12,112 bases of DNA from positions 1-12,112 of the forward strand of contig JAJFJI010000124.1 in the NCBI GenBank assembly GCA_021774205.1, given 5' to 3'. Origin of the DNA: Nitrosomonas sp. (GTDB lineage Bacteria > Pseudomonadota > Gammaproteobacteria > Burkholderiales > Nitrosomonadaceae). Position numbers and translations under genes: made by a program. The notes beneath the pieces are model-generated. The model did not search any database, was not told the DNA's origin, and saw only the letters and a program-made list of their open reading frames with translations. Positions 1 through 6,680 of the stretch are shown piece by piece (positions within the stretch are counted from its first letter, which is position 1; each line of letters opens with the position of its first letter).

Positions 1-13
1 ACTAGGAGGAAAG

Positions 14-811
14 GTGGCAGCTATTAAGCCGGAAGATATAGTCGAGAGTATGTTGCAAGCAGGCGCCAAGAAGGCTGGTTTGCCCGTGAAAGATATGCTG
101 GTTCGTGGTTTTTTGTCTGGTGTTTTTCTAGGCTATGCAACGACACTTGCCATTTTGGCGATGACCCAGACGGGCCTTGGAATTGTGGGTGCGTTGGTTT
201 TTCCTGTTGGTTTTGTCATGATCATACTGCTTGGCCTTGAGCTGGCAACTGGAAATTTTGCGTTAATTCCCATTGCGGTTAAGGATAAAAGAGCAAGTTT
301 TGGCCGATTGATTGTCAACTGGACATGGGTGTTAATCGGTAATCTGATTGGCGGTGTGACGTATGCTTATCTCTACACTATTGTCGTAACAAAGATGGGC
401 CATATTGATCCTGCAACCATAGCGGTTGCGCAAAAAATTATGGCTATCGCCGAATCCAAGACGCTGGATTATATGCGTATCGGTTTTGATGGCACGATTG
501 CCGCCTTTACCAGTGCGCTGCTTTGTAACTGGATGGTGACGCTGGGCGCTGTCATGGCATTTACTTCAGCCTCAACGATCGGCAAAATTGCGGCCATGTG
601 GTTCCCGATTATGACTTTCTTTGCGTTGGGTTATGAACATGCCATTGTTAATATGTTTTTAATACCGGCGGGTATGATGTTGGGCGCAAATATTACCATT
701 GCAGATTGGTGGTTGTGGAATGGATTTCCGGTAATTGCGGGAAATATTGCAGGGGGCATGATTTTTACCGGTTTTGCGCTTTACCTGACGTATAAGAAAG
801 CGAGGGATTAA
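14..811 (+). CDS. Formate/nitrite transporter (FNT) family channel, NirC/FocA-like
   Basis: This is an inner-membrane channel of the FNT family, which passes small monovalent anions such as nitrite or formate. The 265-residue length and about six hydrophobic segments fit the family. Family features include the N-terminal RGFLSG (31-36), the first half-helix region ending in ELATGN (76-81), the NW...GN pair (102-110), CNWMV (171-175) and YEHAIVNMF (207-215). H209 sits at the central pore position and carries the same number as FocA His209. The start is a GTG four bases after a very strong AGGAGG at 4-9; an in-frame ATG at 50 is the weaker alternative. Upstream context is cut off by the window edge. 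Nitrite is the likely substrate if the host is an ammonia oxidiser, but that is inference; sequence alone does not separate nitrite from formate or other anions. Confidence 0.93.
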   Translation: MAAIKPEDIVESMLQAGAKKAGLPVKDMLVRGFLSGVFLGYATTLAILAMTQTGLGIVGALVFPVGFVMIILLGLELATGNFALIPIAVKDKRASFGRLIVNWTWVLIGNLIGGVTYAYLYTIVVTKMGHIDPATIAVAQKIMAIAESKTLDYMRIGFDGTIAAFTSALLCNWMVTLGAVMAFTSASTIGKIAAMWFPIMTFFALGYEHAIVNMFLIPAGMMLGANITIADWWLWNGFPVIAGNIAGGMIFTGFALYLTYKKARD

Positions 812-818
812 TAATTTG

Positions 819-1511
819 CTAATTGATTTTACGAAAAATCAAATCCCATACGCTATGGCCCAGCCGTAAACCACGCTGCTCAAATTTAGTCAATGGCCGG
901 TAGTCCGGGCGGGGTGAATAGTCTGTAGCGGTATTCGCCAGTTGTTGTTCATTGCGCAGTACTTGCAGCATTTGTTCTGCATAATCTTCCCAGTCAGTTG
1001 CGGCGTGAAGGGTGCCCCCTTGCTTTAGATGCTTGCATAAATTTGCAACAAAGGCTGGTTGGATTAGGCGGCGTTTGTGGTGTTTTGCCTTGGGCCAGGG
1101 ATCAGGAAAGAAAATATGGACGCCGTCAAGACACCCATTGCCCAGCATATGTTGCAGCACTTCAATTACGTCGTGCTGAATGATGCGCAGATTGGTTAAT
1201 TCGAGTGTTTCAATTTGATGTAGCAGGCTGCCGACACCCGGGGTATGGACTTCGACGGCAAGATAGTCATTGCCCGGATGCGATTGCGCAATGGTCGCCG
1301 TGCTTTCTCCCATGCCAAAACCAATTTCCAGGATCTTGGGTGCGCTGCGGTCAAAAATATGGTTTAAATCTATTAAGCCTGACTTAAAAGGAATGCCGTA
1401 TTTGGGCAGTAACATTTCACAGGCGCGGCGCTGAGCATTGGAAATGCGCCCCTGGCGGAGGACAAAGCTGCGTACGGGCTGTCTCATGCCTAAAAAAGAT
1501 TGGTTTGGCAA
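819..1511 (-). CDS. trmB: tRNA (guanine-N7-)-methyltransferase TrmB
   Basis: TrmB uses S-adenosylmethionine to methylate N7 of G46 in the variable loop of tRNAs in the cytoplasm. The 230-residue reading has the Rossmann SAM-binding motif EIGFGMGES (62-70), the conserved acidic EVH (87-89), the family block FFPDPWPKAKHHKRRL (134-149), ATDWEDYA (171-178) and the C-terminal TKFEQRG (208-214). The start used here is a TTG at 1511, six bases after the thiG stop, with AAGGG about ten bases before it. An ATG at 1487, giving 222 residues beginning MRQPVRSF, is also possible but has almost no spacing to an AGG. It is the last gene of a thiS-thiG-trmB minus-strand cluster and is probably co-transcribed, although tRNA modification and thiamine synthesis are not functionally linked. 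Confidence 0.95.
   Translation of the reverse strand: MPNQSFLGMRQPVRSFVLRQGRISNAQRRACEMLLPKYGIPFKSGLIDLNHIFDRSAPKILEIGFGMGESTATIAQSHPGNDYLAVEVHTPGVGSLLHQIETLELTNLRIIQHDVIEVLQHMLGNGCLDGVHIFFPDPWPKAKHHKRRLIQPAFVANLCKHLKQGGTLHAATDWEDYAEQMLQVLRNEQQLANTATDYSPRPDYRPLTKFEQRGLRLGHSVWDLIFRKIN
823..842. repeat. AT-rich perfect stem-loop at convergent gene ends
   Basis: TTGATTTT (823-830), a 4-base loop ACGA, then AAAATCAA (835-842) form an 8-bp perfect inverted repeat inside the last codons of trmB, 12 bases past the FNT stop codon. With only 7 bases between the two converging genes there is no other room for a terminator. The stem has just two G-C/C-G pairs and no clean T tract, so a terminator role is weak. 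Confidence 0.3.
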
Positions 1512-1517
1512 TGAAAA

Positions 1518-2330
1518 TCAGCCCTTGCCGCCAGTTGCTTGAATTCCCGTACTTGCTATCACCCCGTTAACCGGTGAGCTAGGGCTGGCGCTGTATAGTT
1601 TTTTGGCCATACGCCCGGCCAAGTATGCTTCACGCCCTGCTTCGACCGCCTTGCGCATGGCAGTGGCCATTAAAACCGGGTTTTGCGCCGCAGCAATTGC
1701 GGTATTCATTAATACGCCATCACAGCCCAATTCCATTGCAATCGCTGCATCTGAGGCGGTGCCAACACCCGCATCAACTAATACCGGAATTTTTGCGTTA
1801 TCGATAATAATTTGTAAATTCCAGGGGTTCAAAATACCCATGCCAGAGCCAATTAACGACGCGAGTGGCATTACTGCAACGCAGCCGATTTCTTCCAGTT
1901 GCCTGGCGATAATAGGATCGTCCGAGGTATAGACCATCACCTGGAAATCTTCTTTTACTAGGATCTCCGCAGCCTTGATCGTTTCGACCATATTGGGAAA
2001 AAGTGTTTCAGGATCACCCAGTACTTCAAGTTTTACCAGGCTGTGACCATCCAGTAGCTCACGCGCCAAGCGTAACGTTCGTACTGCATCTTCGACGGTA
2101 TAGCATCCAGCCGTATTTGGAAGTAATGTGTATTGTGAAGGCGGAACAGCTTCTAGCAGGCTTGGTTCATTGGCATGCTGGCCGATGTTGGTGCGCCTGA
2201 TTGCTACTGTAATAATTTGCGCACCGCTGGCTTCAATTGCCATGCGTGTTTCGGTAAAATCTTTATATTTTCCTGTGCCAACCAGCAATCGTGAGGAATA
2301 CGCTTTGCCAGCAATGATAAGTTGATCCAT
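1518..2330 (-). CDS. thiG: Thiazole synthase ThiG
   Basis: ThiG is a TIM-barrel enzyme that condenses 1-deoxy-D-xylulose 5-phosphate, a glycine- or tyrosine-derived imine and sulfur from ThiS-thiocarboxylate into the thiazole phosphate of thiamine. The 270-residue length is normal. Visible family blocks are LLVGTGKYKDF (15-25), the Schiff-base lysine K100 in LVKLEVLGDPETL, VMPLASLIGSGMGI (153-166), DAGVGTASDAA (187-197) and DGVLMNTAIA (204-213). The ATG at 2330 is the natural start. The partner sulfur carrier thiS lies immediately upstream with a 33-base gap, so the two are almost certainly one transcript. No TPP riboswitch could be recognised upstream of thiS; the space before the divergent tRNA gene is too short for a usual one. 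Confidence 0.97.
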   Translation of the reverse strand: MDQLIIAGKAYSSRLLVGTGKYKDFTETRMAIEASGAQIITVAIRRTNIGQHANEPSLLEAVPPSQYTLLPNTAGCYTVEDAVRTLRLARELLDGHSLVKLEVLGDPETLFPNMVETIKAAEILVKEDFQVMVYTSDDPIIARQLEEIGCVAVMPLASLIGSGMGILNPWNLQIIIDNAKIPVLVDAGVGTASDAAIAMELGCDGVLMNTAIAAAQNPVLMATAMRKAVEAGREAYLAGRMAKKLYSASPSSPVNGVIASTGIQATGGKG

Positions 2331-2363
2331 GTAATCCGAAAACCTTATGTAAAGTGCTATGTT

Positions 2364-2567
2364 TTAACCACCGCCGACCGCTACGACCACTTCGAGTTGA
2401 TCGCCATCAGCTAAGAATTGCTCAGAAAACTGACTGCGGGGAACGATTTCACCATTTCGTTCAATGGCAATACGTTTCCCTTGTAATTCTAGATGTTCAA
2501 TTAATTGCGTCACATTTGTGAGCGTTTCAAAGTGATGAGGCTGGCCATTGATCGTGAGACGTATCAT
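2364..2567 (-). CDS. thiS: Thiamine biosynthesis sulfur carrier ThiS
   Basis: ThiS is a ubiquitin-fold (beta-grasp) protein whose C-terminal glycine is adenylated by ThiF and turned into a thiocarboxylate that gives sulfur to ThiG. The protein ends in VAVGGG, the required C-terminal Gly-Gly. It carries the family segment IAIERNGEIVPRSQF in the middle and DGDQLEVV near the end. I place the start at the ATG at 2567 because it gives 67 residues, the usual length, and follows a purine-rich AGAAGAA. An in-frame ATG at 2585 would add six residues but has no ribosome-binding site. It is the first gene of the thiS-thiG-trmB cluster and is divergent from the tRNA-Gly gene. Confidence 0.93.
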   Translation of the reverse strand: MIRLTINGQPHHFETLTNVTQLIEHLELQGKRIAIERNGEIVPRSQFSEQFLADGDQLEVVVAVGGG

Positions 2568-2598
2568 TTCTTCTGTATGTATCATGAATCGGGTAAAC

Positions 2599-2624
2599 TG
2601 CGGCAGATGAATTGCGGCAGATGA
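2599..2624. repeat. Two tandem copies of a 12-base unit
   Basis: TGCGGCAGATGA occurs at 2599-2610 and again at 2613-2624, a 14-base period with the linking bases AT. It lies between the divergent thiS and tRNA-Gly genes, about 23 bases before the tRNA. It could be a slippage duplication or a regulatory site; nothing further is visible. Confidence 0.75.
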
Positions 2625-2646
2625 CTTACTTTTTTTATTTTATCAT

Positions 2647-2720
2647 GCGGGTGTAGCTCAATGGTAGAGCAGAAGCTTCCCAAGCTTAAGACGAGGGTTC
2701 GATTCCCTTCATCCGCTCCA
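2647..2720 (+). tRNA. tRNA-Gly, anticodon CCC
   Basis: The sequence folds as a full cloverleaf. The acceptor stem GCGGGTG pairs with CATCCGC, including one G-T wobble. The D arm is GCTC/GAGC, the anticodon loop TTCCCAA has CCC at 2679-2681, and the T arm is GAGGG/CCCTT around TTCGATT. The discriminator is T and the CCA end is encoded (2718-2720). Length is 74 with CCA and a four-base variable loop, as in other tRNA-Gly. It reads GGG codons and closely resembles the E. coli CCC glycine tRNA. The outer anticodon-stem pair 27-43 is a G-A mismatch. Six T residues follow directly at 2721-2726 and may help end transcription. Confidence 0.96.
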
Positions 2721-2795
2721 TTTTTTCTTAAGGAATTTCATGTGCGATGGCAAGATCATGGGTTGTGTCATGCGGCATAACAGACTAAACTTGCA

Positions 2796-2801
2796 TATAA
2801 A
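2796..2801 (+). promoter_or_regulatory. Candidate -10 box upstream of sdhC
   Basis: TATAAA at 2796-2801 matches the sigma-70 -10 consensus at five of six positions and lies in the 131-base gap between the tRNA and sdhC. No good -35 hexamer sits 16-18 bases upstream. A second weak pair, TTGTGT (2763) with TAAACT (2786) at 17-base spacing, overlaps the same area. One of these may drive the sdh genes; the evidence is weak. Confidence 0.22.
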
Positions 2802-2851
2802 TTTAGAGTTTCATTTTTGCTTTAGAATCTTTTATCTTAGCATCTCATCGC

Positions 2852-3241
2852 ATGGAAGCTAAATTGCAAAATAAACGCCCCAAGTATCTAAATCTACTGA
2901 AAATCAGGCAACCCTTGCCGGCAGTGATTTCAATCCTTCATCGTCTCACTGGTGTACTGCTATTTTTTCCAGGTATTCCCTTGCTGTTGTGTACCTTGCA
3001 ATTAATGCTGGGTTCTCAAGATGGCTATGAGGAATTACAAACTTTTTTGTTAAATCCCGTTGTTAAGGTTGGATTGTTACTATTGCTATGGTTTCTTTTT
3101 CATCATTTGTGTGCAGGTATTCGTTACCTGGCGCTCGATTTGCACTATGGAATTACGCTTTCTCAGGCGCGCGCAAGTAGCAAACTGGTATTGGTCACGG
3201 GTATCATTTTGACAATATTATTTGGGTTGGTCATATGGTAA
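2852..3241 (+). CDS. sdhC: Succinate dehydrogenase cytochrome b556 subunit SdhC
   Basis: SdhC is one of two inner-membrane anchors of complex II, helping bind haem b and ubiquinone and holding the SdhAB catalytic part to the membrane. The 129-residue protein has three hydrophobic segments (about 33-53, 69-90 and 110-129). The segment SILHRLTG gives S27 and R31 at the same numbers as the E. coli quinone-site residues, with H30 in register as well. HHLCAGIRYLALD (84-96) contains the haem-ligand histidine, most likely H85 by alignment to E. coli H84. This match supports the ATG at 2852 although no clear Shine-Dalgarno precedes it. The last seven bases overlap sdhD, indicating coupled translation. 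Confidence 0.96.
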   Translation: MEAKLQNKRPKYLNLLKIRQPLPAVISILHRLTGVLLFFPGIPLLLCTLQLMLGSQDGYEELQTFLLNPVVKVGLLLLLWFLFHHLCAGIRYLALDLHYGITLSQARASSKLVLVTGIILTILFGLVIW

Positions 3242-3588
3242 AACGTCCAGATCGGATTGTAACAGGCGCTCACTATGGCCTAAAAGACTGGTTGGTGCAG
3301 CGTGTGTCTGCTGTTCTAATGGCTGTCTATATCATCCTGTTAATGATAATCGTTTTTATTTCAGCACCACAGGATTATATAGCATGGAAAACGATATTCA
3401 ATAACCAATGGATGCGCATCGCTACTTTTTTATTTCTTGTAAGTCTTTTCTGGCATGCCTGGATCGGGGTGCGCAATGTATTGATGGACTATGTTCATGC
3501 GATTGCGATACGTTTAACACTGCAGATACTGGTTATTCTGTCATTGTTTTTTTATCTCGTGTGGTCCGCTGAAATCCTCTGGAGTTGA
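3235..3588 (+). CDS. sdhD: Succinate dehydrogenase membrane anchor SdhD
   Basis: SdhD is the second complex II membrane anchor. It is 117 residues long with three hydrophobic segments. The block WHAWIGVRNVLMDY (73-86) contains the haem-ligand histidine H74 and the D85-Y86 pair that corresponds to the quinone-site Asp82-Tyr83 of E. coli. The N-terminal region HYGLKDWLVQRVSAVLM is typical of the family. Its ATG lies inside the end of sdhC (seven-base overlap) and its TGA stop is followed after one base by the sdhA start codon, so sdhC, sdhD and sdhA form one tightly coupled unit. Confidence 0.96.
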   Translation: MVKRPDRIVTGAHYGLKDWLVQRVSAVLMAVYIILLMIIVFISAPQDYIAWKTIFNNQWMRIATFLFLVSLFWHAWIGVRNVLMDYVHAIAIRLTLQILVILSLFFYLVWSAEILWS

Positions 3589-3589
3589 T

Positions 3590-5353
3590 GTGACAATAAC
3601 AAAAAGAAAATTTGACGTGGTTATTGTGGGCGCCGGTGGCGCAGGTATGCGTGCCGCTTTGCAATTATCGGAAGCAGGTCTTAAGGTAGCCGTGTTATCC
3701 AAGGTTTTTCCCACTCGCTCACATACCGTATCCGCGCAAGGTGGTATTGCTGCATCGCTTGGAAATGTGACGGAAGATAATTGGCACTGGCATATGTACG
3801 ATACCGTTAAGGGTTCCGATTATTTGGGTGACCAGGATGCGATTGAGTTTATGTGCCGGCAAGCGAACGAGGTGGTATACGAGCTAGAGCACTTTGGTAT
3901 GCCTTTCGATCGGTTAGAAAATGGCAAAATATATCAACGTCCATTTGGCGGTCAATCGCAAAATTTTGGTGGCGAGCAGGCAACCCGGTCTTGTGCAGCA
4001 GCAGATCGTACGGGTCACGCCATGTTGCACACTCTTTATCAGCGTAATATCAGTGCGAATACGCAGTTTTTTGTCGAATGGATGGGGTTAGACCTGATTC
4101 GTGATGATCAGGGTGATGTATTGGGTGTGACGGCGCTGGAAATGGAAACTGGCAAAGTGATGCTCTTGCAGGCAAGAGCTACCTTATTTGCAACAGGTGG
4201 CGGCGGGCGTATTTTTCAGGCCAGTACCAATGCTTTCATTAATACTGGTGATGGCTTGGGAATGGCGGCGCGTGCTGGTATTCCATTGCAGGATATGGAA
4301 TTCTGGCAGTTTCATCCGACTGGGGTGCATAGTGCAGGTGTATTGATTAGTGAGGCGGTGCGTGGTGAGGGCGGCTATTTAACCAACAAGAATGGCGAAC
4401 GTTTTATGGAGCGTTATGCGCCAAATGCCAAGGATTTAGCCAGCCGGGATGTGGTTTCACGTGCAATGACGATAGAAATTAATGAAGGGCGTGGTTGTGG
4501 CAAGGCTGCAGATCATCTATTGTTGAAGCTTGATCATCTTGGCGCCGATGTAATCAAGTCACGTTTGCCTGGTATTCGTGAGCTGGCAATTAAATTTGCA
4601 CATGTTGATCCAATTAATGGGCCCATTCCTGTTGTTCCGACCGCGCATTATATGATGGGGGGGATTCCAACTAATCGCCACAGTCAAGTGGTCACTCCCT
4701 ACAAGACCGGGCCAGAAGAGGTCGTTGCCGGTTTTTATGCGGTTGGGGAGTGTGCTTGTGTTTCTGTACATGGCGCGAACCGATTGGGAACCAATTCACT
4801 GTTGGATATTGTGGTGTTTGGGCGTGCCGCTGGTATGCAAGTTATTAAAGATCTTAAAAAAGCCCCGCATCATAAAGCATTACCGACTGATGCAGCCGAT
4901 AAGACGCTGGCACGTCTTTCGCGCTTGAACAATCAGAAAGATGGCGAGAGTGTCGCGCAAGTGAGGGATACAATGAAACGGACCATGCAAACTTATTGCG
5001 GGGTGTTTCGAATGGCGGATATATTGAAACAAGGGGTGGCGAAGATCAATGAAGTTGCTGAACGCGTTGCAAATACTGAAATTGAGGATAAAAGCCAGGT
5101 ATTCAACACCGCCCGAATTGAAGCCTTGGAACTTGATAACTTAATAGAAGTCGCCCTGGCGACGATGGTTTCTGCTGAGGCTCGCGTTGAAAGTCGTGGA
5201 GCGCATGCGCGTGATGATTTTTCCGAGCGGGATGATGAGAACTGGTTAAAACATACCTTGTATTTCCGTGACGGGAAGCGGTTGGATTACAAACCAGTGC
5301 GGTTAAAACCATTAACGGTCGCGTCATTTCCGCCTAAACCAAGGACGTACTAA
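3590..5353 (+). CDS. sdhA: Succinate dehydrogenase flavoprotein subunit SdhA
   Basis: SdhA oxidises succinate to fumarate with covalently bound FAD and passes electrons to the iron-sulfur subunit SdhB. The 587-residue length is standard. The FAD-binding GAGGAG is at 14-19. H45 in SHTVSAQGG is the histidine that carries FAD. H242 (FHPTG), R286 (ASRDVV), H353 (AHYMMGG) and R398 (NRLGTNSLLD) are the substrate-site residues, matching E. coli H242, R286, H354 and R399. The start is a GTG at 3590 preceded by TCTGGAG at 3578-3584; the overlapping ATG at 3588 is followed at once by a stop, so GTG is required. The expected next gene, sdhB, is absent; a VOC-fold gene follows after 17 bases. Confidence 0.98.
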   Translation: MTITKRKFDVVIVGAGGAGMRAALQLSEAGLKVAVLSKVFPTRSHTVSAQGGIAASLGNVTEDNWHWHMYDTVKGSDYLGDQDAIEFMCRQANEVVYELEHFGMPFDRLENGKIYQRPFGGQSQNFGGEQATRSCAAADRTGHAMLHTLYQRNISANTQFFVEWMGLDLIRDDQGDVLGVTALEMETGKVMLLQARATLFATGGGGRIFQASTNAFINTGDGLGMAARAGIPLQDMEFWQFHPTGVHSAGVLISEAVRGEGGYLTNKNGERFMERYAPNAKDLASRDVVSRAMTIEINEGRGCGKAADHLLLKLDHLGADVIKSRLPGIRELAIKFAHVDPINGPIPVVPTAHYMMGGIPTNRHSQVVTPYKTGPEEVVAGFYAVGECACVSVHGANRLGTNSLLDIVVFGRAAGMQVIKDLKKAPHHKALPTDAADKTLARLSRLNNQKDGESVAQVRDTMKRTMQTYCGVFRMADILKQGVAKINEVAERVANTEIEDKSQVFNTARIEALELDNLIEVALATMVSAEARVESRGAHARDDFSERDDENWLKHTLYFRDGKRLDYKPVRLKPLTVASFPPKPRTY

Positions 5354-5362
5354 AGGATTCGT

Positions 5363-5386
5363 ATGTTGCTATGGCAATCACGTTAA
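5363..5386 (+). other. Seven-codon mini-ORF overlapping the next gene's start
   Basis: AAAGGA at 5352-5357 is five bases from an ATG at 5363, an ideal spacing. That ATG opens only MLLWQSR before a stop at 5384-5386, out of frame with and overlapping the VOC gene start at 5371. It could be a translational-coupling device or chance. No other evidence supports a peptide product. Confidence 0.25.
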
Positions 5387-5748
5387 ATCATACCATCATA
5401 CCGAGCCATGATAAGGTTGAAACCGCCAAGTTTTATTCAAGACTTTTTGGGTTTGAATATATTGGTGTATTTGGGCCTTTTATCGTCGTGCGTGTGAATG
5501 ATACCTTATGCCTTGATTTTTCCAGTAAAGATTCGTTCGATTCACATCATTACGCATTTAAAGTAACCGAGGATGAGTTTGATGAAATTTTTCAGCGCAT
5601 CAAGGATGAAAAAATTCAATACGGGAGTGCGCCCGGTGAGTCTGAGAACATGACTGTTAATCATAATTATGGCGGGCGTGGCGTTTATTTTCGTGATACA
5701 AATGGACATTTGTTGGAAATGTTAACTGCGGATTATGTGATAACTTGA
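5371..5748 (+). CDS. VOC (glyoxalase/bleomycin-resistance fold) family protein
   Basis: This is a 125-residue single-domain protein of the vicinal oxygen chelate superfamily. It shows the beta-alpha-beta-beta-beta start with NHTIIPSHD and KFYSRLFGFEYIG, and the typical end YFRDTNGHLLEMLTADY. Likely metal-site residues are H7, H60 and E116, the positions used by glyoxalase I- and dioxygenase-type members. The specific reaction cannot be read from sequence; members include glyoxalases, dioxygenases and antibiotic-binding proteins. The ATG at 5371 is 13 bases from the nearest Shine-Dalgarno-like AAAGGA, which fits an out-of-frame ATG at 5363 better. It follows sdhA by 17 bases on the same strand and so is probably in the sdh transcript, although a link to succinate oxidation is not established. 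Confidence 0.88.
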   Translation: MAITLNHTIIPSHDKVETAKFYSRLFGFEYIGVFGPFIVVRVNDTLCLDFSSKDSFDSHHYAFKVTEDEFDEIFQRIKDEKIQYGSAPGESENMTVNHNYGGRGVYFRDTNGHLLEMLTADYVIT

Positions 5749-5808
5749 TCATTGTTTTTCTAATATACGCCCCTAAAACCCGCCATTTTGGTGTTACAAA
5801 ATGATCAA
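5745..5808. repeat. Nested inverted repeats downstream of the VOC gene
   Basis: TTGATCATT (5745-5753), which overlaps the VOC stop codon, is the exact inverse of AATGATCAA (5800-5808). Between them a tighter hairpin, CATTTTG (5784-5790), six-base loop, CAAAATG (5797-5803), shares bases 5800-5803 with the outer arm, so the two pairings exclude each other. The small hairpin could mark the end of the sdh transcript, but no T tract follows it, so a classical terminator is doubtful. Confidence 0.4.
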
Positions 5809-5993
5809 TGACACGTGTAAACTCTCACTCTGTGCCTTGAACTGACGAATTTTAGGAGCAATCTGAACAGTTGCTGCGATGGTACTGAATAATTACTTTC
5901 TAATTTTCTTATCTGCGCCACTTGAAATTTGTGACTAATTGCTCACTTGTTGGCGCTAATAGAGAACATCATTTGATTTCGGATATTTGCTCT
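5749..5993. other. Intergenic region before the SH3-domain gene
   Basis: These 245 bases separate the VOC gene from the chosen start of the SH3-domain gene. Beyond the inverted repeats at 5745-5808 there is a palindrome ACACGTGT at 5811-5818 and a short inverted repeat AGCAA/TTGCT near 5858-5876. No sdhB fragment, tRNA or convincing promoter pair was seen. Reading of the SH3 frame upstream to a TTG at 5922 is open but has no ribosome-binding site and lacks a signal-peptide start. Confidence 0.5.
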
Positions 5994-6680
5994 ATGATAA
6001 TTCGATTTACTATGTCAATGTGGCTATGGTTCATTTGCCTTATTTTCTTTTTGCCAATGTTGGTGCAGGCAGAAACACGTTACGTGACTGATACCTTTGA
6101 GGTTACCCTGCGTAGCGGCCCAAGTGGCAGTCATACAATACAGCGAATGATAAAAAGTGGAACAACGCTGGAAGAATTAGAACGTGATCCTGATAATGGC
6201 TACTCAAAGGTTCGCACCACTGGGGGGACGGAAGGCTGGGTGCTCAGCCGTTACTTAATGAAGGAGCCGGCGGCGCGGGTTCAGTTGGAAAGTTTAAGTA
6301 GTGAACTGACCAATACAACGACTAAAGGAAACAATATACATTCACAAGTAGATGCTATTAAGCATCAACTTGATAATTCTGCGAAACGTGTGGAAACACT
6401 TGAGCGTGAGAACAAGAAACTGGGCGATGAGTTAACTGAAATCAAGCAAGTTGCTGCTAATACTTTAGCAATTGATAGTCAAAATAAAGAATTACGTCAA
6501 CGATTGACGAATGCAGAATCTCAGAAGAACACATTGTTACAAGAAAATCACGAATTAAGTACCCGCAAGGAGAGAGATTGGTTTGTTGCTGGTGCACTGG
6601 TATTATTTGTTGGAATGATCGTCGGCTTAATACTCACCCGTATTCGGTGGCGAAAGCGTTCTCGCTATGATAGCTTTTAG
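5994..6680 (+). CDS. SH3b-domain envelope protein with coiled coil and C-terminal anchor (YgiM-like)
   Basis: The protein has a signal peptide (hydrophobic run 9-24, cleavage after VQA at about 26), a bacterial SH3 domain at about 28-90 (RYVTDTFEVTLRSGPS... GWVLSRYL), and a long polar heptad-like region at about 95-193 rich in E, K, Q, N and L that should form a coiled coil. One transmembrane helix follows at about 196-215, then a basic cytoplasmic tail RWRKRSR. This architecture is that of the YgiM/TIGR04211 family, about 200-230 residues, whose function is unsettled. The SH3b part would face the periplasm and may bind peptidoglycan; that is inference. I chose the ATG at 5994 (228 residues) because it places the signal peptide at the N-terminus; ATGs at 6012 and 6018 are alternatives. 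The gene end overlaps the convergent nuclease gene by four bases. Confidence 0.88.
   Translation: MIIRFTMSMWLWFICLIFFLPMLVQAETRYVTDTFEVTLRSGPSGSHTIQRMIKSGTTLEELERDPDNGYSKVRTTGGTEGWVLSRYLMKEPAARVQLESLSSELTNTTTKGNNIHSQVDAIKHQLDNSAKRVETLERENKKLGDELTEIKQVAANTLAIDSQNKELRQRLTNAESQKNTLLQENHELSTRKERDWFVAGALVLFVGMIVGLILTRIRWRKRSRYDSF

Noticed and set aside
2568..2646. TPP riboswitch upstream of thiS
   Set aside because: Only about 80 bases separate thiS from the tRNA gene and the conserved thi-box elements (for example CTGAGA on the minus strand) are not seen.
5745..5808. FNR-type operator (TTGAT-N4-ATCAA)
   Set aside because: Half-sites TTGAT and ATCAA exist but not with the required four-base spacing; the motif is centred on TGATCA instead.
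5879..5938. 19-codon ORF with TAGGAG upstream, before the SH3b gene
   Set aside because: The purine-rich site is about 20 bases from the ATG, too far for normal initiation, and nothing else supports it.
5922..5993. N-terminal extension of the SH3b protein from a TTG at 5922
   Set aside because: It would bury the signal peptide behind 24 polar residues and has no Shine-Dalgarno sequence; the ATG at 5994 places the signal peptide at the N-terminus.
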